DNA of 64,000 nt from positions 1,116,001 to 1,180,000 of the forward strand of contig BSBM01000637.1 of the NCBI GenBank assembly GCA_027924585.1. Reading direction: 5' to 3'. A program made the position numbers and the translations under genes. Below the pieces are notes generated by a model. It ran no database searches, was not told where the DNA came from, and saw only the letters and a list, made by a program, of their open reading frames with translations. Source of the DNA: Larix kaempferi. Its lineage: Eukaryota; Streptophyta; Pinopsida; Pinales; Pinaceae. Positions 10,441 to 21,340 of the stretch are shown here, piece by piece. Position 1 is the first letter of the stretch. Every line of letters begins with the position of its first letter.

Positions 10441-11193
10441 TTAATCATTTTTGCCCTTTTTCAACTTTGTCCTTGACTGAACCTTCAATTTAAGGTTGGC
10501 CCATCTTGTCTCTTCAAGTTCTCTAGGATCCACATCAGTCTTTTCTTGTTCATTTCCTAGTTCATCCTTCAACCTTTTGACCTCAAGTTTTTTATCTTCT
10601 AATTCACTTTGCAAGTCTTTGTTCTTGACCTTCAAGCTCACGAACAGAGCTTTTGTCTCCTCTTGGTATTTTTCAAATGCTCCCATAATCTTCTTCTTAA
10701 GCCTTATATTGGATTTGACATCCTTATCCACTAGAGTTTTTGCAAATGCCTCTTTGAGTCTTGACAACTCATCTTCTTCAACCTTAACTAGAGCAACTTC
10801 ATTAATTTCTGAGTTATTGCAAAAAGAAGAGTTCTTACCTTCACTAGTGCTTGATGATTGAGCCTTCTTTTCTTCTTGATTTTCATCTTCAGATATCTTG
10901 ACTCCCTTTTCTTTGTCAATATTTTGAGCCTTCCTTTTGTTCTCACTTTCAAGAGTGCTCCAAAGATCTTTGGCTGAAGTGTACCTTCCAAGATTCAACC
11001 TTTTCTTCTCTGATTGAGGCAAGCTCCTCATGATCAACCTTAGTGCCTTTTCATTGCTTTCTTGTGGGTTCTTAGTTGTTGCTCCTTTAATTGATTTCCA
11101 AATGTCAACCCCTTGTCCTTGTAAGTAATACTTCATTTTGAAGCTCCAGAATTCATAACTTGATTCATTGAATAATGGAAGAATTTCCTCCAT
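10441..11193 (-). CDS. Gag of the Sirevirus-like copia element (250 aa)
   Basis: The protein starts MEEILPLFNESSYEFWSFKM. It continues with the copia gag hallmarks IWKSIKG, ALRLIMRSLPQSE and TSAKDLWSTLE (residues about 30-85, UBN2-type capsid fold). A low-complexity linker rich in E, K and S follows, then a charged coiled coil (about 140-220) and a basic tail. The CCHC knuckle expected in full-length gag is absent; the frame ends at 10441, where repeat A begins, so the C terminus is probably truncated. The start lies 63 bp inside the primer site. Gag forms the virus-like particle in the cytoplasm. The frame is uninterrupted, unlike nearby elements. Confidence 0.88.
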   Translation of the reverse strand: MEEILPLFNESSYEFWSFKMKYYLQGQGVDIWKSIKGATTKNPQESNEKALRLIMRSLPQSEKKRLNLGRYTSAKDLWSTLESENKRKAQNIDKEKGVKISEDENQEEKKAQSSSTSEGKNSSFCNNSEINEVALVKVEEDELSRLKEAFAKTLVDKDVKSNIRLKKKIMGAFEKYQEETKALFVSLKVKNKDLQSELEDKKLEVKRLKDELGNEQEKTDVDPRELEETRWANLKLKVQSRTKLKKGKND

Positions 11194-11255
11194 GGCTTTC
11201 CTTCACTTGTGTCTACTGATTTCCTTCAAGCTTGTTAGGCTTCTGCAGACGACCT

Positions 11256-11267
11256 ACTCTGATACCA
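11256..11267 (-). other. Primer-binding site (initiator tRNA-Met type)
   Basis: Minus-strand TGGTATCAGAG follows the LTR end (CTAACA) after AT, matching the usual copia primer site. It fixes the element's orientation and the right-hand LTR as 5'. Confidence 0.9.
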
Positions 11268-11269
11268 AT

Positions 11270-13635
11270 TGTTAGACACAATGCTCACTGAGAGGGGGGG
11301 GGGGGGTGAATCAGTGAGCCTAGACTTACTTGACAATTTCAACTTTTTCAACAAATCTTATATCATTTCATATTCACTTCAATATCATATCATTAGCATT
11401 TCTACTCTAACATATAAATCAATAAACACCAACTCATTTTCATCAACACATTGCAAGGACACAAGATATAGTTTTGTAATCTTTTGTATTTCATTCAACG
11501 GCTACAACCGTGAGGCGATTCGGCACCAACTGAAATAAAAGAGCACCAACTCTTTATCTAGGACCCAACCTAGTTCTTCTTAGACCCAGCCAAGAAAGAG
11601 ATACAAGACCTTGCTTGTATTTAAAAGTATAATTCATAACAATACCCTGCTTGTACAAATTAGATTAATGTCACCAATTCAATCATCTGGAAGTCATCAT
11701 CGTCTGCCTGTCACTGTCTTATTGCATATCAATTCTCAACTTGTCCTTTACTCATGTCATCATTCTGGCTACATTCATGTCATCAATGTCATCAAACTAA
11801 TAACTCTATCATGTTAACAATTTGTCCTTTGCTTATCAAAACCTTCACTGCTCATTGACTTTGCTCATCAACATACATATCCTCAGCTCATGTCTTAAAT
11901 CTGTTCTTTAACATAATCTGCTCATCATCAATCAATTGTTTCTGCCACTGTCTTCAGCTCAGTCTATCATTGTCTGTCCCAGCATCTACTGTTCAAGTGA
12001 TTATATCCTAGTTCTGGTCACCAACAAATACATTCTGTTCACATCAAGATAACTCTGTTCTAGGGCATTCTAGTTATCTCATCACCAAACTCTGTCTCAG
12101 CATATCTTCATATTATTCATTAGCATTCAGTCCTGAAGAACACCATTAAGCATTTTCTCATTCGTTGTCCTTGCATATCATGCTGCTCTACATATGTTTA
12201 TATACAGATCAACAATCTTCTCATTCGTTGTCCATGCATATTGTGTAAACATTCTGCCTTTAGGTTCATGCCCAAAAATCAGAGATCAATCATGCTATCA
12301 ACCAACTTTTGCTGCCTTTATGAAGCCCAGAGATAAGAGTAACTTTCATGCTGATCCTACATCATGTCTTAACCCAGATATATAAAAGATAAGCAAAATC
12401 ATTTTACTGCTCATAGTCTCCAGCTCACCGAACCTGTCCTCATATTGTCTGAACCATGCGAACTTCTCTGCTGCATCACCGAGATCCTCCTCTCATGCTA
12501 ACACTGTCCACCGAAATCAGCTCACCTCACTGTCGCCCGAAATTGTTCAGAGCTACACGAAAATCTTCACCTTTTTCATCTCAAAAACAACGAACTCCTC
12601 TTGTTTTTATACACTTGCTTTTCCAGAATTGAAGGAGGCCGACATGTTCAAAAATAGAAATTTTAATCCATAAAAATTGATGTTCATTGAAGCCGACTTG
12701 TCCAAAATAATCAAATGATTTTTGTTTCAATTAATATTTTAATCCATTTTATTTTCTTAATTTGTGGAGCCCGACCAGTCTTCATTAAATGTTATTTGCT
12801 TCCACATTTGGCATCAAACAAGTTTTTTTATGTGGTCTTTTAAACCCGCGTTATGGTGGTTTCTTCATACTCGCGAGGACCAAATTAACCTTTCAGGGGC
12901 ATGCCCGCAAGGGTATCTCAAATTTCAGTCTTTCATGCATGCCTGTAAGGGCTTTTTCTACTCTTCAAACATGTGCCCGCAGCTTCCATTCTTATGCCCG
13001 TAATGGGCTTTCAAATGACCTCGGTGATGCCCGCGTGACCTTCTTGTTATAGCCATCTCCAATGATGCCCGCAACAAGGGTTTTTGTTTTTCATGCTTGC
13101 AGAACCTCCTTTAGCATGCCCGCAAGGGCTACATTATTTTCCCATATACTCATGCCCACAAGGGTCCAATGGATGCCCGCAATCCACTATTTGATCAAGC
13201 TCGTGGGTGTGTTGTTTTTCATTTTAAGATGCCCGCAGGTGCCTTAAGCTAGATGCCTGCGACCTCTTCATTGTCCATCATTTCATCATGCCCCATGAGG
13301 CATGCCTACAAGCTTACACTTGCTTGGCATTGCCATTTCATCATACTTGTCTTATTGTCCTAACATCTTTGCCATTCATTCATTGTCCACCTCATTATCT
13401 TGTCTAGGGTATTAGGGTCATCTAGAAGGTCTTTGTCTATTTACACTTGTCCAAATCATATTAAAATGACCACAGTATGGGTCATTTGACTCTTGGCTTA
13501 TTAGGTGTGCCAATGGCTCTAATGCCCATCAACTTGTCCACTTTGGCTTGTCCAAGTCATCACACTTCATGCCAAGTCCATGACATCAATCCTTTGTCAT
13601 TAATGGTTTGTCATCAATGACAACCATACTCAACA
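11270..13635 (-). repeat. 5' LTR (right) of the Sirevirus-like element
   Basis: Partner of 3112-5517. The terminal hairpin is kept (11283-11291 with 11311-11319), and its G run has expanded compared with the left copy. The GCCCGCA cluster is present, with one repeat unit fewer near 12905. Confidence 0.92.
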
Positions 13636-13640
13636 TCCTT
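13636..13640. repeat. Right target-site duplication TCCTT
   Basis: Exact match to 3107-3111. Confidence 0.9.
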
Positions 13641-14446
13641 ATGTGCAGTTGGTCTTGCTCAGACTAGTTGAGTTGTATTAGTAGTCGGTTTGACCCAGGT
13701 GGATTGAGTTTGGTGTGCAAACACAAATTGACTGAGTTGGATGATGTGAGCAACAGATTGATTGGTACAGTTTGATTAGTACAGCCTGATTGGACAGGTT
13801 GATTGCATAGGTTGATGAGCAGTGTTGCACAATTGTGGTGCAGTGGTCAGTGGAAGGTGGATGAGCAGTGAACCGTTGATGAGCAATGGTCAGTTGATGA
13901 GTAATGAACAGTGGTTGAGCAGTGTGGTGCAGTGTGGTACAGGTGTTGGTTAGTAGGTCTGCAGGATCAATGCGTTTGCGATTCAGCAGTTTCTATCTTC
14001 ATATCAGGGTGGCAGGACGGGGCAAGGAAATTTAGGGAGCTAGGGCTTCCTTCAGGTTGTAGCCTGTAAACTAGGGGGTTGTAGCCTCCTTCCAATTGTA
14101 GCTGGAGAACTGAAGTCATTGTAAAAAGGGGGTTGTTACCTCCTTCCAGTTGTTGCTGGAAAAACTATTATTATAAAGGCTTCCGTGGTTTTTCCCCCAA
14201 TACTTTGGTTTCCACGTAAAATCTTGTGTACTGTGTTTTGCTATGCTTTCTATGTGATGTTGATATGATGATGAGCTGTAATTGTTAATAATGCTGCTGA
14301 TGATATAATGATAATGTGATAATGCATTAATGAATGATGTACTCTGCATAATATTGAATAGGTTGCTAATGGTTAAAGTTGAAAAGTAATAAAAGCTACA
14401 CACACTGATTCACCCCCCCCTCTCAGTGTGCCCGGTGTGTCCAACA
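13641..14446 (+). repeat. 3' part of another copia LTR
   Basis: It ends GTGTGTCCAACA at 14446 after a terminal hairpin CACACTGA / TCAGTGTG enclosing a C run (14401-14430). This is the same architecture as the Sirevirus-like LTR but with different sequence. A TATA-like TATAAAGG lies near 14174. Upstream are short GATGAGCAGTG repeats (about 13815-13935) and paired TTGTAGCCTCCTTCC repeats. The LTR start is not found; it may lie in 3025-3111 or have been lost. Confidence 0.55.
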
Positions 14447-14520
14447 CCCTTATCAAAATAACAAGTCAAACACTCCAATATAGAATAGATTTCTCTATTA
14501 CGGAGCACTCCCTCTCAGAG

Positions 14521-14700
14521 ACCTCTAGCCTTGTTCAGTTTTAGCCAAATCGCATGACTAATCAAGGCTAAGCACCTCAAGCCTTCTTCACTCTTAGCCA
14601 CATTTCATGACTAATCAAGGCTACACTAGCACCTCGAGCCGTATTCACTCTTAGCCACATCACATGACTAATCAAATCTATGCTAGGGCCACTCTCAAAT
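14521..14700. repeat. Three-copy minisatellite, 53-57 bp period
   Basis: Three units share TTAGCCA...CATGACTAATCAA with AGCACCT at the unit joints. GACTAATCAA recurs near 14556, 14609 and 14666. It lies in noncoding sequence after the LTR end. Confidence 0.75.
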
Positions 14701-15331
14701 CATATGGCCATTTCCCTTGGTCAAATAACATGACCAATTTGGGAGAGAATGTCTGCCTGATGCTGCAATCTGGAGAAACGTCAACAGAATGCATATTGAC
14801 TGTCCTGTACATTGCCTATGGTCATAATTGTGTGTGCATATTTTCCAGCAGAAGGATTGATTCACTGAACTGTGTAAATTATATATGATACATTAAAACA
14901 GATAGAATAAGGTGTCCTGAAATTCTGGAGAAAATTTGAAATTCTCACATTGCTGATACAAAACTGGTGAAGATAGTCACAATATGAATAACCTAGCCAT
15001 CCCCTACTGCCTACTGAAACTGAGTGGATAGATATAAATGTTGTAGTCCAGGCAAGGTATATTCCATGATTCATGAAAAGTACAGGCTCGATACATTTTT
15101 TAAGAAGATAGACAATTTAATTTGTAATTGTGGTAGGCCGAACAACTTTATCTGAGTGTTTATTGAAACAAATTCTTAATCTCATGCAGTACAAAAGGCA
15201 ACTAATTTTCGTTAATATCCATTTTTCCAATGAATGTCCTTGGTGGATGACAAAACAATTAACAATAATTTTATTTAGGATCTAGGAGAGTTGCATATAT
15301 TCTCTCAACCCTTCAGTTCCATATTGCTCAG
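14701..15331. other. Noncoding sequence, probably intron or spacer
   Basis: I see no coding similarity or repeat. If the exons downstream belong to a working gene, this would be intronic. Confidence 0.4.
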
Positions 15332-15425
15332 AGTTCACAATATTCCACAAGCATGTTGAATCTATTGACGATGCTATTGGATTGCTTAAGCAGAAAGTGA
15401 ACTCCTTAAGAAGAGATTCTCGTAA
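15332..15425 (+). CDS. Possible upstream exon of the tRNA isopentenyltransferase gene
   Basis: After a TTGCTCAG acceptor, a frame reads FTIFHKHVESIDDAIGLLKQ, then KVNSLRRDSRK, up to a possible AAG|GTTCGT donor. A basic helical stretch before the final domain is expected in IPT2-type enzymes. The similarity is weak and the frame could continue to about 15480. Treat as tentative. Confidence 0.3.
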
Positions 15426-15881
15426 GGTTCGTTGCATTCGTTTAACCAGTCCCTCTGGAGTTTGGAAGAATAACTACAAGCTAATGAAATGGTAGAGCAT
15501 AGGGTCCAAGTAAAGTCTAAGACAATCTTATTATAGATGAGATTAATTGATAGAGGTGTTCGGCATGTGCTCGCTGCTAAGTCTTTAATATCTGGGAATT
15601 TCGGTTTCATTTATTTATCTCCACTTGAAAAGGAGAATGAAATGTGTAAATTGGCCCCTTCCAGCAACAGAGAGAGCTGGTAAGATTCAAAGTAATCTGA
15701 CAATTGAACCTTTTGAACCTATTGTTGCTATGTCCGATGTGGATAGCCATTTTACTTTGCTCTGTAAATACTTCTATGGCTCATTAAATACGGTGTGGTA
15801 GTATAATTATTGCGCACAAAGAAGATTACATGCATTTCTTTTATGTTTTTATACTTGTCTTCTTAAAGATGGTGAGTAAAG

Positions 15882-16324
15882 GATGTTCAAATTGCAGCTG
15901 AATCACATGAACTTTGGGAAAAGATGGTAGTCAATACTAGTGTGGACCTGGTGAAAAGGTTTTTGTCTGAGCGTGCATATGCAGCAATCTCAGATGGAAA
16001 AGTTGAAACTAGAGTTGACTCGGTGCATCCAGAGCAAACGCAAGCACAGGCACGAGACTTATGGACTCAATATGTTTGTGAGGTTAGCTGAAATTTAATT
16101 GTCCTTCCGCATTGTTTGCTAACGTGGTGGTTAATGTGGAGTAATTTACATCTTCCTCAAATGTTTCCTATTTTTTTTTACATTTTTTATGACAGGCTTG
16201 CGGAGATCGTGTGCTTCGAGGAGCACATGAATGGGAGCAACACAAACTTGGTCGTTCACATCGGAGGCAAATTCTGCGATTCAAGAAGAAATTCTACGAC
16301 TCCAGAAATAACTTGCAAGTTTAA
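15882..16324 (+). CDS. IPT2: tRNA dimethylallyltransferase, C-terminal exons (IPT2-type), partial gene
   Basis: Two exons are joined by a clean GT-AG intron (16083-16195). The first reads ELWEKMVVNTSVDLVKRFL and ends LWTQYVCE. The second starts ACGDRVLRGAHEWEQHKLGR and ends NNLQV at the stop 16322-16324. The junction restores a U1-like zinc finger C-x2-C-x13-H-x5-H (YVCEAC...H-KLGRS-H). This finger is typical of eukaryotic MOD5/TRIT1/IPT2 enzymes, which add an isopentenyl group to A37 of tRNAs reading UNN codons. The catalytic domain is not visible here; its exons would lie upstream, beyond the retroelements, or be lost. The start of the first exon is uncertain because an in-frame stop lies at 15873. 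No defect is seen in the exons shown. Confidence 0.68.
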
Positions 16325-16508
16325 ATTATTACTTGAGAAACATATCATGGAGGATCTACATCTCGAGCCTCATGTAGTATGAGTTCTGTATATTAGCATT
16401 TTAAACAAGCTTTGATGAATTTGATTGTCAAGTAAGAGGCAGTAAATAAGTTGGAGCTTGATGATGGGAAGAGAAAAAAAAACATTATAGAGAATTGTCA
16501 TTTCTGTG

Positions 16509-16534
16509 AACGCTCGGAAACGTTTCCGAGCGTT
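16509..16534. other. 26-bp perfect palindrome
   Basis: AACGCTCGGAAAC is followed directly by its reverse complement GTTTCCGAGCGTT, with no spacer. It lies 185 bp downstream of the IPT2-type stop codon, so it could be in the 3' UTR as a strong hairpin, or be a dimeric protein-binding site. Confidence 0.85.
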
Positions 16535-18071
16535 TTGAACAGCCCCGCAAGGGTTTAATTGTTACTGGGAAACTTACGGCATATGACTTTTACGACTTTT
16601 ACGATGGTTAGTTTATCTTAGAGTGGAATTAATGTTATCGTGTTTTTAAAACATGTATTAAGGCCATGTCGTGTACTACAGCTCTGTAAACACTCAAAGT
16701 TATTAGCTGTGCGATTTCACTTGTAAGTAGGATATGGCTTTTTGTGCACTTGTATGTGTTTGGAAAATGTGGCGTAATCTAAATTGTGTGTATTTTTTTA
16801 TGTTGTTGGGAAAAGACATATTTTCAAGGGCTATCTCGTTTTGATGAATTATTCATCAAAAGTTAATGGAGAGAATATAAGTCAGCTTTACATTTGATTA
16901 CCAACGAAGATTACCAAGATTACCATCATCAATGGTGGTTGACACCATCTTCCATCCAAATATTTTAATATTCTAGTGAAAAAAAAAACTCACAAAATAT
17001 TCAAACATACAAATGATGATACATATCAGTAATTACATCCTTAATACAAACATAACCATGATACATATTAGTAATTACGTCCTAAATAACTAATGCCATA
17101 TATGTTACTGAATATAAATGATGAGTCAATTTTATTTTTTTTCCAATCATAAAGGAGTGCAATGAAATTTTAATTTAGAACCACATTCTAAAGATGCATT
17201 ACCCTTTGGGATAAACATGTTTTACATAATAATTTAGAAGCAATTTTAAGATTAATTTCTATTTTATATTAAATTTGTGTTTCTCGGAAATGATGCTTAT
17301 ATTACTTCATGGAACACATAACTACATCATTCATAGAGTTACATCACAGAATCAAGAAGGGAACCGAGAAAATCCTTCCTTAAAAAGAGCAAAAAGACAA
17401 GCATGTGTGCTTGTTTATCAAGAGAAAGAGACAATATCAGGAAGATAAATTCAAAGTTTGACTTTTATAAGCAAAGCTAACTCCTGCTTAAAATTGCTGA
17501 ACTCACTTAAGATAAAAGCGTAGGGTGCTTCTTGAAAGGCATTTGACATTGATGCTTTTAAAGAAATCCAATAGGAATTGTACTAAGTGCCACAAGGATT
17601 TGCAAGTGTCCCAAATCAAGTGTATCCAGAAGGGGACCTTTCTATGACAATGGCACAGCAAAGAAGTGGTACTCGGCTTGAAATGATGACTAAAACACCT
17701 TGGCAAACTGACATGACCAAAAAATGTGTCACCATATCATCCTTGCCAGACGAAATACAAGCAACATCTTTAACTCCATTTTTTTAAGCCTACATTTAAG
17801 TACCAACCCTTGCTAGAGAAAATGATATCCCAAATCTTTTTTATTCGAAAGAGGAGTGTGATTTCCAAATGCATTGGGACCTCTTCGACCAACGTGCCAT
17901 TGAATCCTTCATTCACCAATTTTTTTCATGAGTAATAATGTTGGAAGAGTGCCTCTCAATTCTTCGATGGCTTTAGTCACATAAATGTGTGGAAGGGTTT
18001 TTCTTTCCTCCATCACCAATGTCTTTGATTTGAAATGGATCATTATATAATATATTTATTTTGGCACTTTC
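16535..18071. other. Intergenic, no gene recognised
   Basis: AT-rich sequence with short open frames in several phases but no recognisable motif. Part of it may be the 3' UTR of the gene upstream. Confidence 0.4.
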
Positions 18072-18309
18072 TGTTATATTATAGGTTCTTAGACAATCAC
18101 AAAGTCCTAGATCACCTCTCATATGAGTTGTTATTCTTATCACTTTATAAGTTGTCATACTTATCCACTGAAGAGTTGTCAAAAAATTCTAGATTTAAAG
18201 GTAACTATGATTCTTGTAATATACAATACCATAATTGGTATGAAAATCAATGCAAGAGAATGACTAAAGCCTTTTCTGCTAGTTTTTGTGTCTAATCCAT
18301 TTCTTAACA
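18072..18309 (+). repeat. Short copia-type LTR (238 bp) followed by a primer site
   Basis: It begins TGTTATATT and ends TTCTTAACA, forming a TGTTA...TAACA terminal repeat. TGGTATTAGAGCCC, a tRNA-Met-type primer site, follows directly. No matching second LTR or pol sequence is found downstream, so this is a 5' end remnant. Confidence 0.62.
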
Positions 18310-18352
18310 TGGTATTAGAGCCCTCCATTTCTTAACATGGTATTAGAACCCT
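18297..18352 (+). repeat. 28-bp tandem duplication of the LTR end and primer site
   Basis: CCATTTCTTAACATGGTATT plus AGAGCCCT occurs twice in a row (18297-18324 and 18325-18352) with one difference. Each copy contains an LTR terminus and a primer site. Confidence 0.85.
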
Positions 18353-21340
18353 GATGAGAGGGTGAGAGAATAATGATTATATTAAAGCTCCCTCGAGTTT
18401 TAAGGGGCTTGGTAGTCATGCCATGATAATGATTCATGGGAGGCGATTGAAGAAGCAACGATGAAGTGATGATGTTGCCCTGAGATGGCATGATTCCTTT
18501 CAATTCTTGTTATTTGTTGCAAGATTTTTGTCAACATGGCTATTCACATGTGGGAGTTGTCAGTATGGCTATTTTGTCAACATCAACTCTAGAAATGTTC
18601 TATTGATGTGCACAATATTTGATCTATGTGTCCATCCAAGCTATCTTCTTCTGTAAAGATCTTCCATAAAGCTGAGATAAAATTGTGCAAAGAATCCTTA
18701 AGCTGCTATGAAATAGTTAGATCCATTTATTTCTATTATCTTTAAAGTGCATATGTTTTGTTTTGTTATATTGTTGGATAATGGAAATTACAAAATGAAG
18801 ATCTCCATGGCCGAAAGTAAGCCAAAATACATGATGGATTTATTCTGATGGCATGGTAAACTAGATCGCAGATCTTCTCTCTTAAGAAATGTCTTAAAGA
18901 TCGCTGAAGTGAGTTGAAGAACTAACCATCTGCACTTAAAATATATAGTTTAAAGATAAATGAAGATAATCAATCAACAGTGATCTTGGGAAAGATATTG
19001 TGAAAGATACCATTTGAGCTTTGAGTATCGTTTTGAAGTGGATCTGAACAAAAGAAGACTATCTGAACAGTAGATAAAGACACTGACTTCATCTACAGAA
19101 TCGTGTGGATTGGTGTGCGATTTGTGTTTGTTGAACGCTTTGGCTCTGTGTTCCGTAGTTGTGAACTTTAATCCGGGCCATGTTTGCCCAAAACCCTTGG
19201 TCTTACCCTGCGAAGAAAATAACAGCCTGAGCCATCGGTTTCGATGGCCAAATGATCTGCTTCCCATTGTTGAGACGAAACAAGGTTTTCATTTTTTAAT
19301 CCAGGTCTACGAGTGAGGTCATGTGTTCCATCTCACTTCAAGAAGGTGGCTGCATTGTTTAAAAAGGGAGCCACACAGATCCGTGAGGAGTCCACAATTA
19401 TGCACTCACTCAAATTCCCAGCGTAGGCGTTAAGACAGGTGGGGGAACATAACCATGGTGGAAATCTCAAAATTGATCTCGATCTACATGCAAAAGTTAT
19501 AGTCCAAAGAAATTGTTGACCGGTTGATGCCAACGAGCCAAGCATAGGTAATTATCTGAGGTTGTGATCCTTTCCGCCACAAGTTTAAGATCGAGCAGAT
19601 TTTTTGCGTACACAACCCATTCGCATGTATCAAGACGCGGTTACCTCACTGTTTGGTAATCGCTGGAGATATATGTTTATGGTGTAACAAGTGTGGATCA
19701 TACTACAGAGGTAGCAGTTTGGGTTTTTGGCTAAGAATTAGACTTCGACTTGCTTGCTGAGGCATAGATTGAGAAGGCAACAAAAATCAATATCTGAGCC
19801 ACTTCTTCTGCAACTTGAAACCACCCATTGCTACTCAATCGAGCATTTAATAGATTTTAATGAAAATATGTAAATGGGCAAAGATCCATCTACGATCCCT
19901 TCTTGCGGGGCTATGATTACGGCTTGTACGACAATCTTCCCTTAGAAAGAGGAAATATTGGATTACAGAAATACAAATAAATGGATGGTTGTTGTCGGCT
20001 CATTCTAGACTGGTTCATTTTCCACAGAGTTCACGAGGTCAAGTGGTGCGTTGCCCACAGCGTTTGACGAACACAAAGCAAGTAATCCGAATGAAGCACG
20101 ATAAAGAAAATTCTAGTGACAAAAGCCTCAACAACTAATAATTTATTAGACATTGAGTTTCTATTACAGTGCATATGAGGAAATCCAAAAAAGTGAAGCT
20201 CCATAGAGTCCCTTGCAAAGCTTCTTTTATGAAGAAGTGTCAAAACTGTAATATTGGATTGTTTGATAAGTCTATTTTTAGACTTATCCACATTTGTACT
20301 ATTTGATTTTCTTATGAATAGCAATAATATGGTTTTTTTCACTGAAAAAAAAAAACTGGAAAGCGAAAAGAAGGTAATATTTTTTCTCTTTTGAAACAAC
20401 ATTATCCCATGCATTTATCGGTTTTGTTTTAATAGCCTTCACTTCACATTAAATCTGTGCACCAAAACTTTATCGAGGGAAGAGGGTCGGCTCTATTGTT
20501 TGGAGTGTTTTAAGAGCAATATAGTGATAATGTATGCTTGGTTTTTAACTACCATTAAAAATTCGAAGTGAAATTATTAAAGGCTTGGTGAGAGCCTACA
20601 TTGGAAAATGTTTGGAGCTCCGAAGTACTTTGGTCACAAATGATTGTACCATAATTTGAAGACAAAGGTCAAAGGAGAAGTGTGATTTTTTTTTACTGGA
20701 GAAGTGATAATTTTATTGCAATCTTATTATGGAGGAGAATCTCCCCTCATTGAAAAGGAGAACAAAAGACTAGTAGAAAATTTCATAATGTATCAAGGTT
20801 TAATAAAATTATTTATTTTGTTGGGACCCGTATGCGATTGTGGATGACTTATGCTTAATGATGGTGTTTTTTGTCTTGTTTTTTTGACACATTTAATTTA
20901 GCAAATGAACAAGTAAACTAAGTGGCAAATTGTTAATTCCATCTAGAACAAACACTTTGCATGAAGAAGGATAAGTCATTGAAATGCATCATTGAATTGT
21001 AAAATTGAAGAATGATAAGTCATTAATTGAAAATTGTACATCCATCACTATTAATTCTCATTGGCTTAATAGTTTGTTGAGTCATCAAGTCAAAATTGAT
21101 AAGATTTGCTGGTTGAATTTGCAGCCTGTTATCAATGTGGACATGCCTCAAAATTTGAATAAGGAGGTCATTGCCAATCAAAGTGTCATGTCATTGTAAA
21201 AGATCACTTTGGGGTGCATGATCAATAGTACCAAACACCCTAAGGTTGACATAAAGAGCAAGCGAATGAGTACACGCGAGCGTGATAAGTGCGAAAATTA
21301 CAATGGATAAAAGAGGAAAGTAGTTACAAAATGCAAATCA
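18353..21340. other. Unclassified sequence, no gene recognised
   Basis: The first few hundred bases may be the leader of the copia remnant. From about 18780 to 20690 I recognise nothing, and the longer minus-strand frames look random. A 17-bp inverted repeat region (GGAGGAGAATCTCCCCTCAT, near 20731) and a similar GAGGAG...CTCCTC near 22590 may mark the edges of the decayed element between them. Confidence 0.35.

Larger units (their letters stand above)
6901..10455. repeat. Repeat A: copy of an unclassified structured repeat family
   Basis: It is collinear with 58861-61500 (repeat B). Shared blocks in the same order are a GGCCTTGGGGGCAAGC...GAAGCCAAGGGGGG block (6960-7060), CTCTC/GAGAG hairpins (7850-7995), a twin hairpin (8337-8384), GACCTCCAAAGTCTC (about 9780), and an AATCATTTTTG end (about 10440). 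No transposase, reverse transcriptase, LTR or terminal inverted repeat is seen. It occupies the place of pol in the surrounding element, so it is either a nested insertion or captured sequence. Both ends are approximate. Confidence 0.75.
3112..13635 (-). mobile_element. Sirevirus-like copia element with gag but no pol, complete ends
   Basis: It has two long LTRs (3112-5517 and 11270-13635), both TGTT...AACA on the coding (minus) strand. The target duplication TCCTT is exact. A primer site for initiator tRNA-Met lies inside the right LTR, and a polypurine tract inside the left LTR. Gag (10441-11193) is the only recognisable protein. Protease, integrase and reverse transcriptase are absent, and that space holds repeat A. 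Large LTRs, a gag with a long charged coiled coil, multiple polypurine-like tracts and a C-run hairpin at the LTR end are traits I associate with Sireviruses. The copy must have been mobilised by another element's enzymes, or lost pol after insertion. Confidence 0.85.

Noticed and set aside
15882-16324. Assignment to the bacterial-type IPT9 instead of IPT2
   Set aside because: The C-terminal C-x2-C...H-x5-H finger is a trait of the eukaryotic MOD5/IPT2 type; IPT9 as I know it lacks it.
18340-18370. CTGATGAG resembling a hammerhead ribozyme core
   Set aside because: No GAAA segment and no pairing stems at the required places.
19110-19316. Open frame in the 18.4-21.3 kb spacer
   Set aside because: Similar length frames on both strands; no motif or codon bias.
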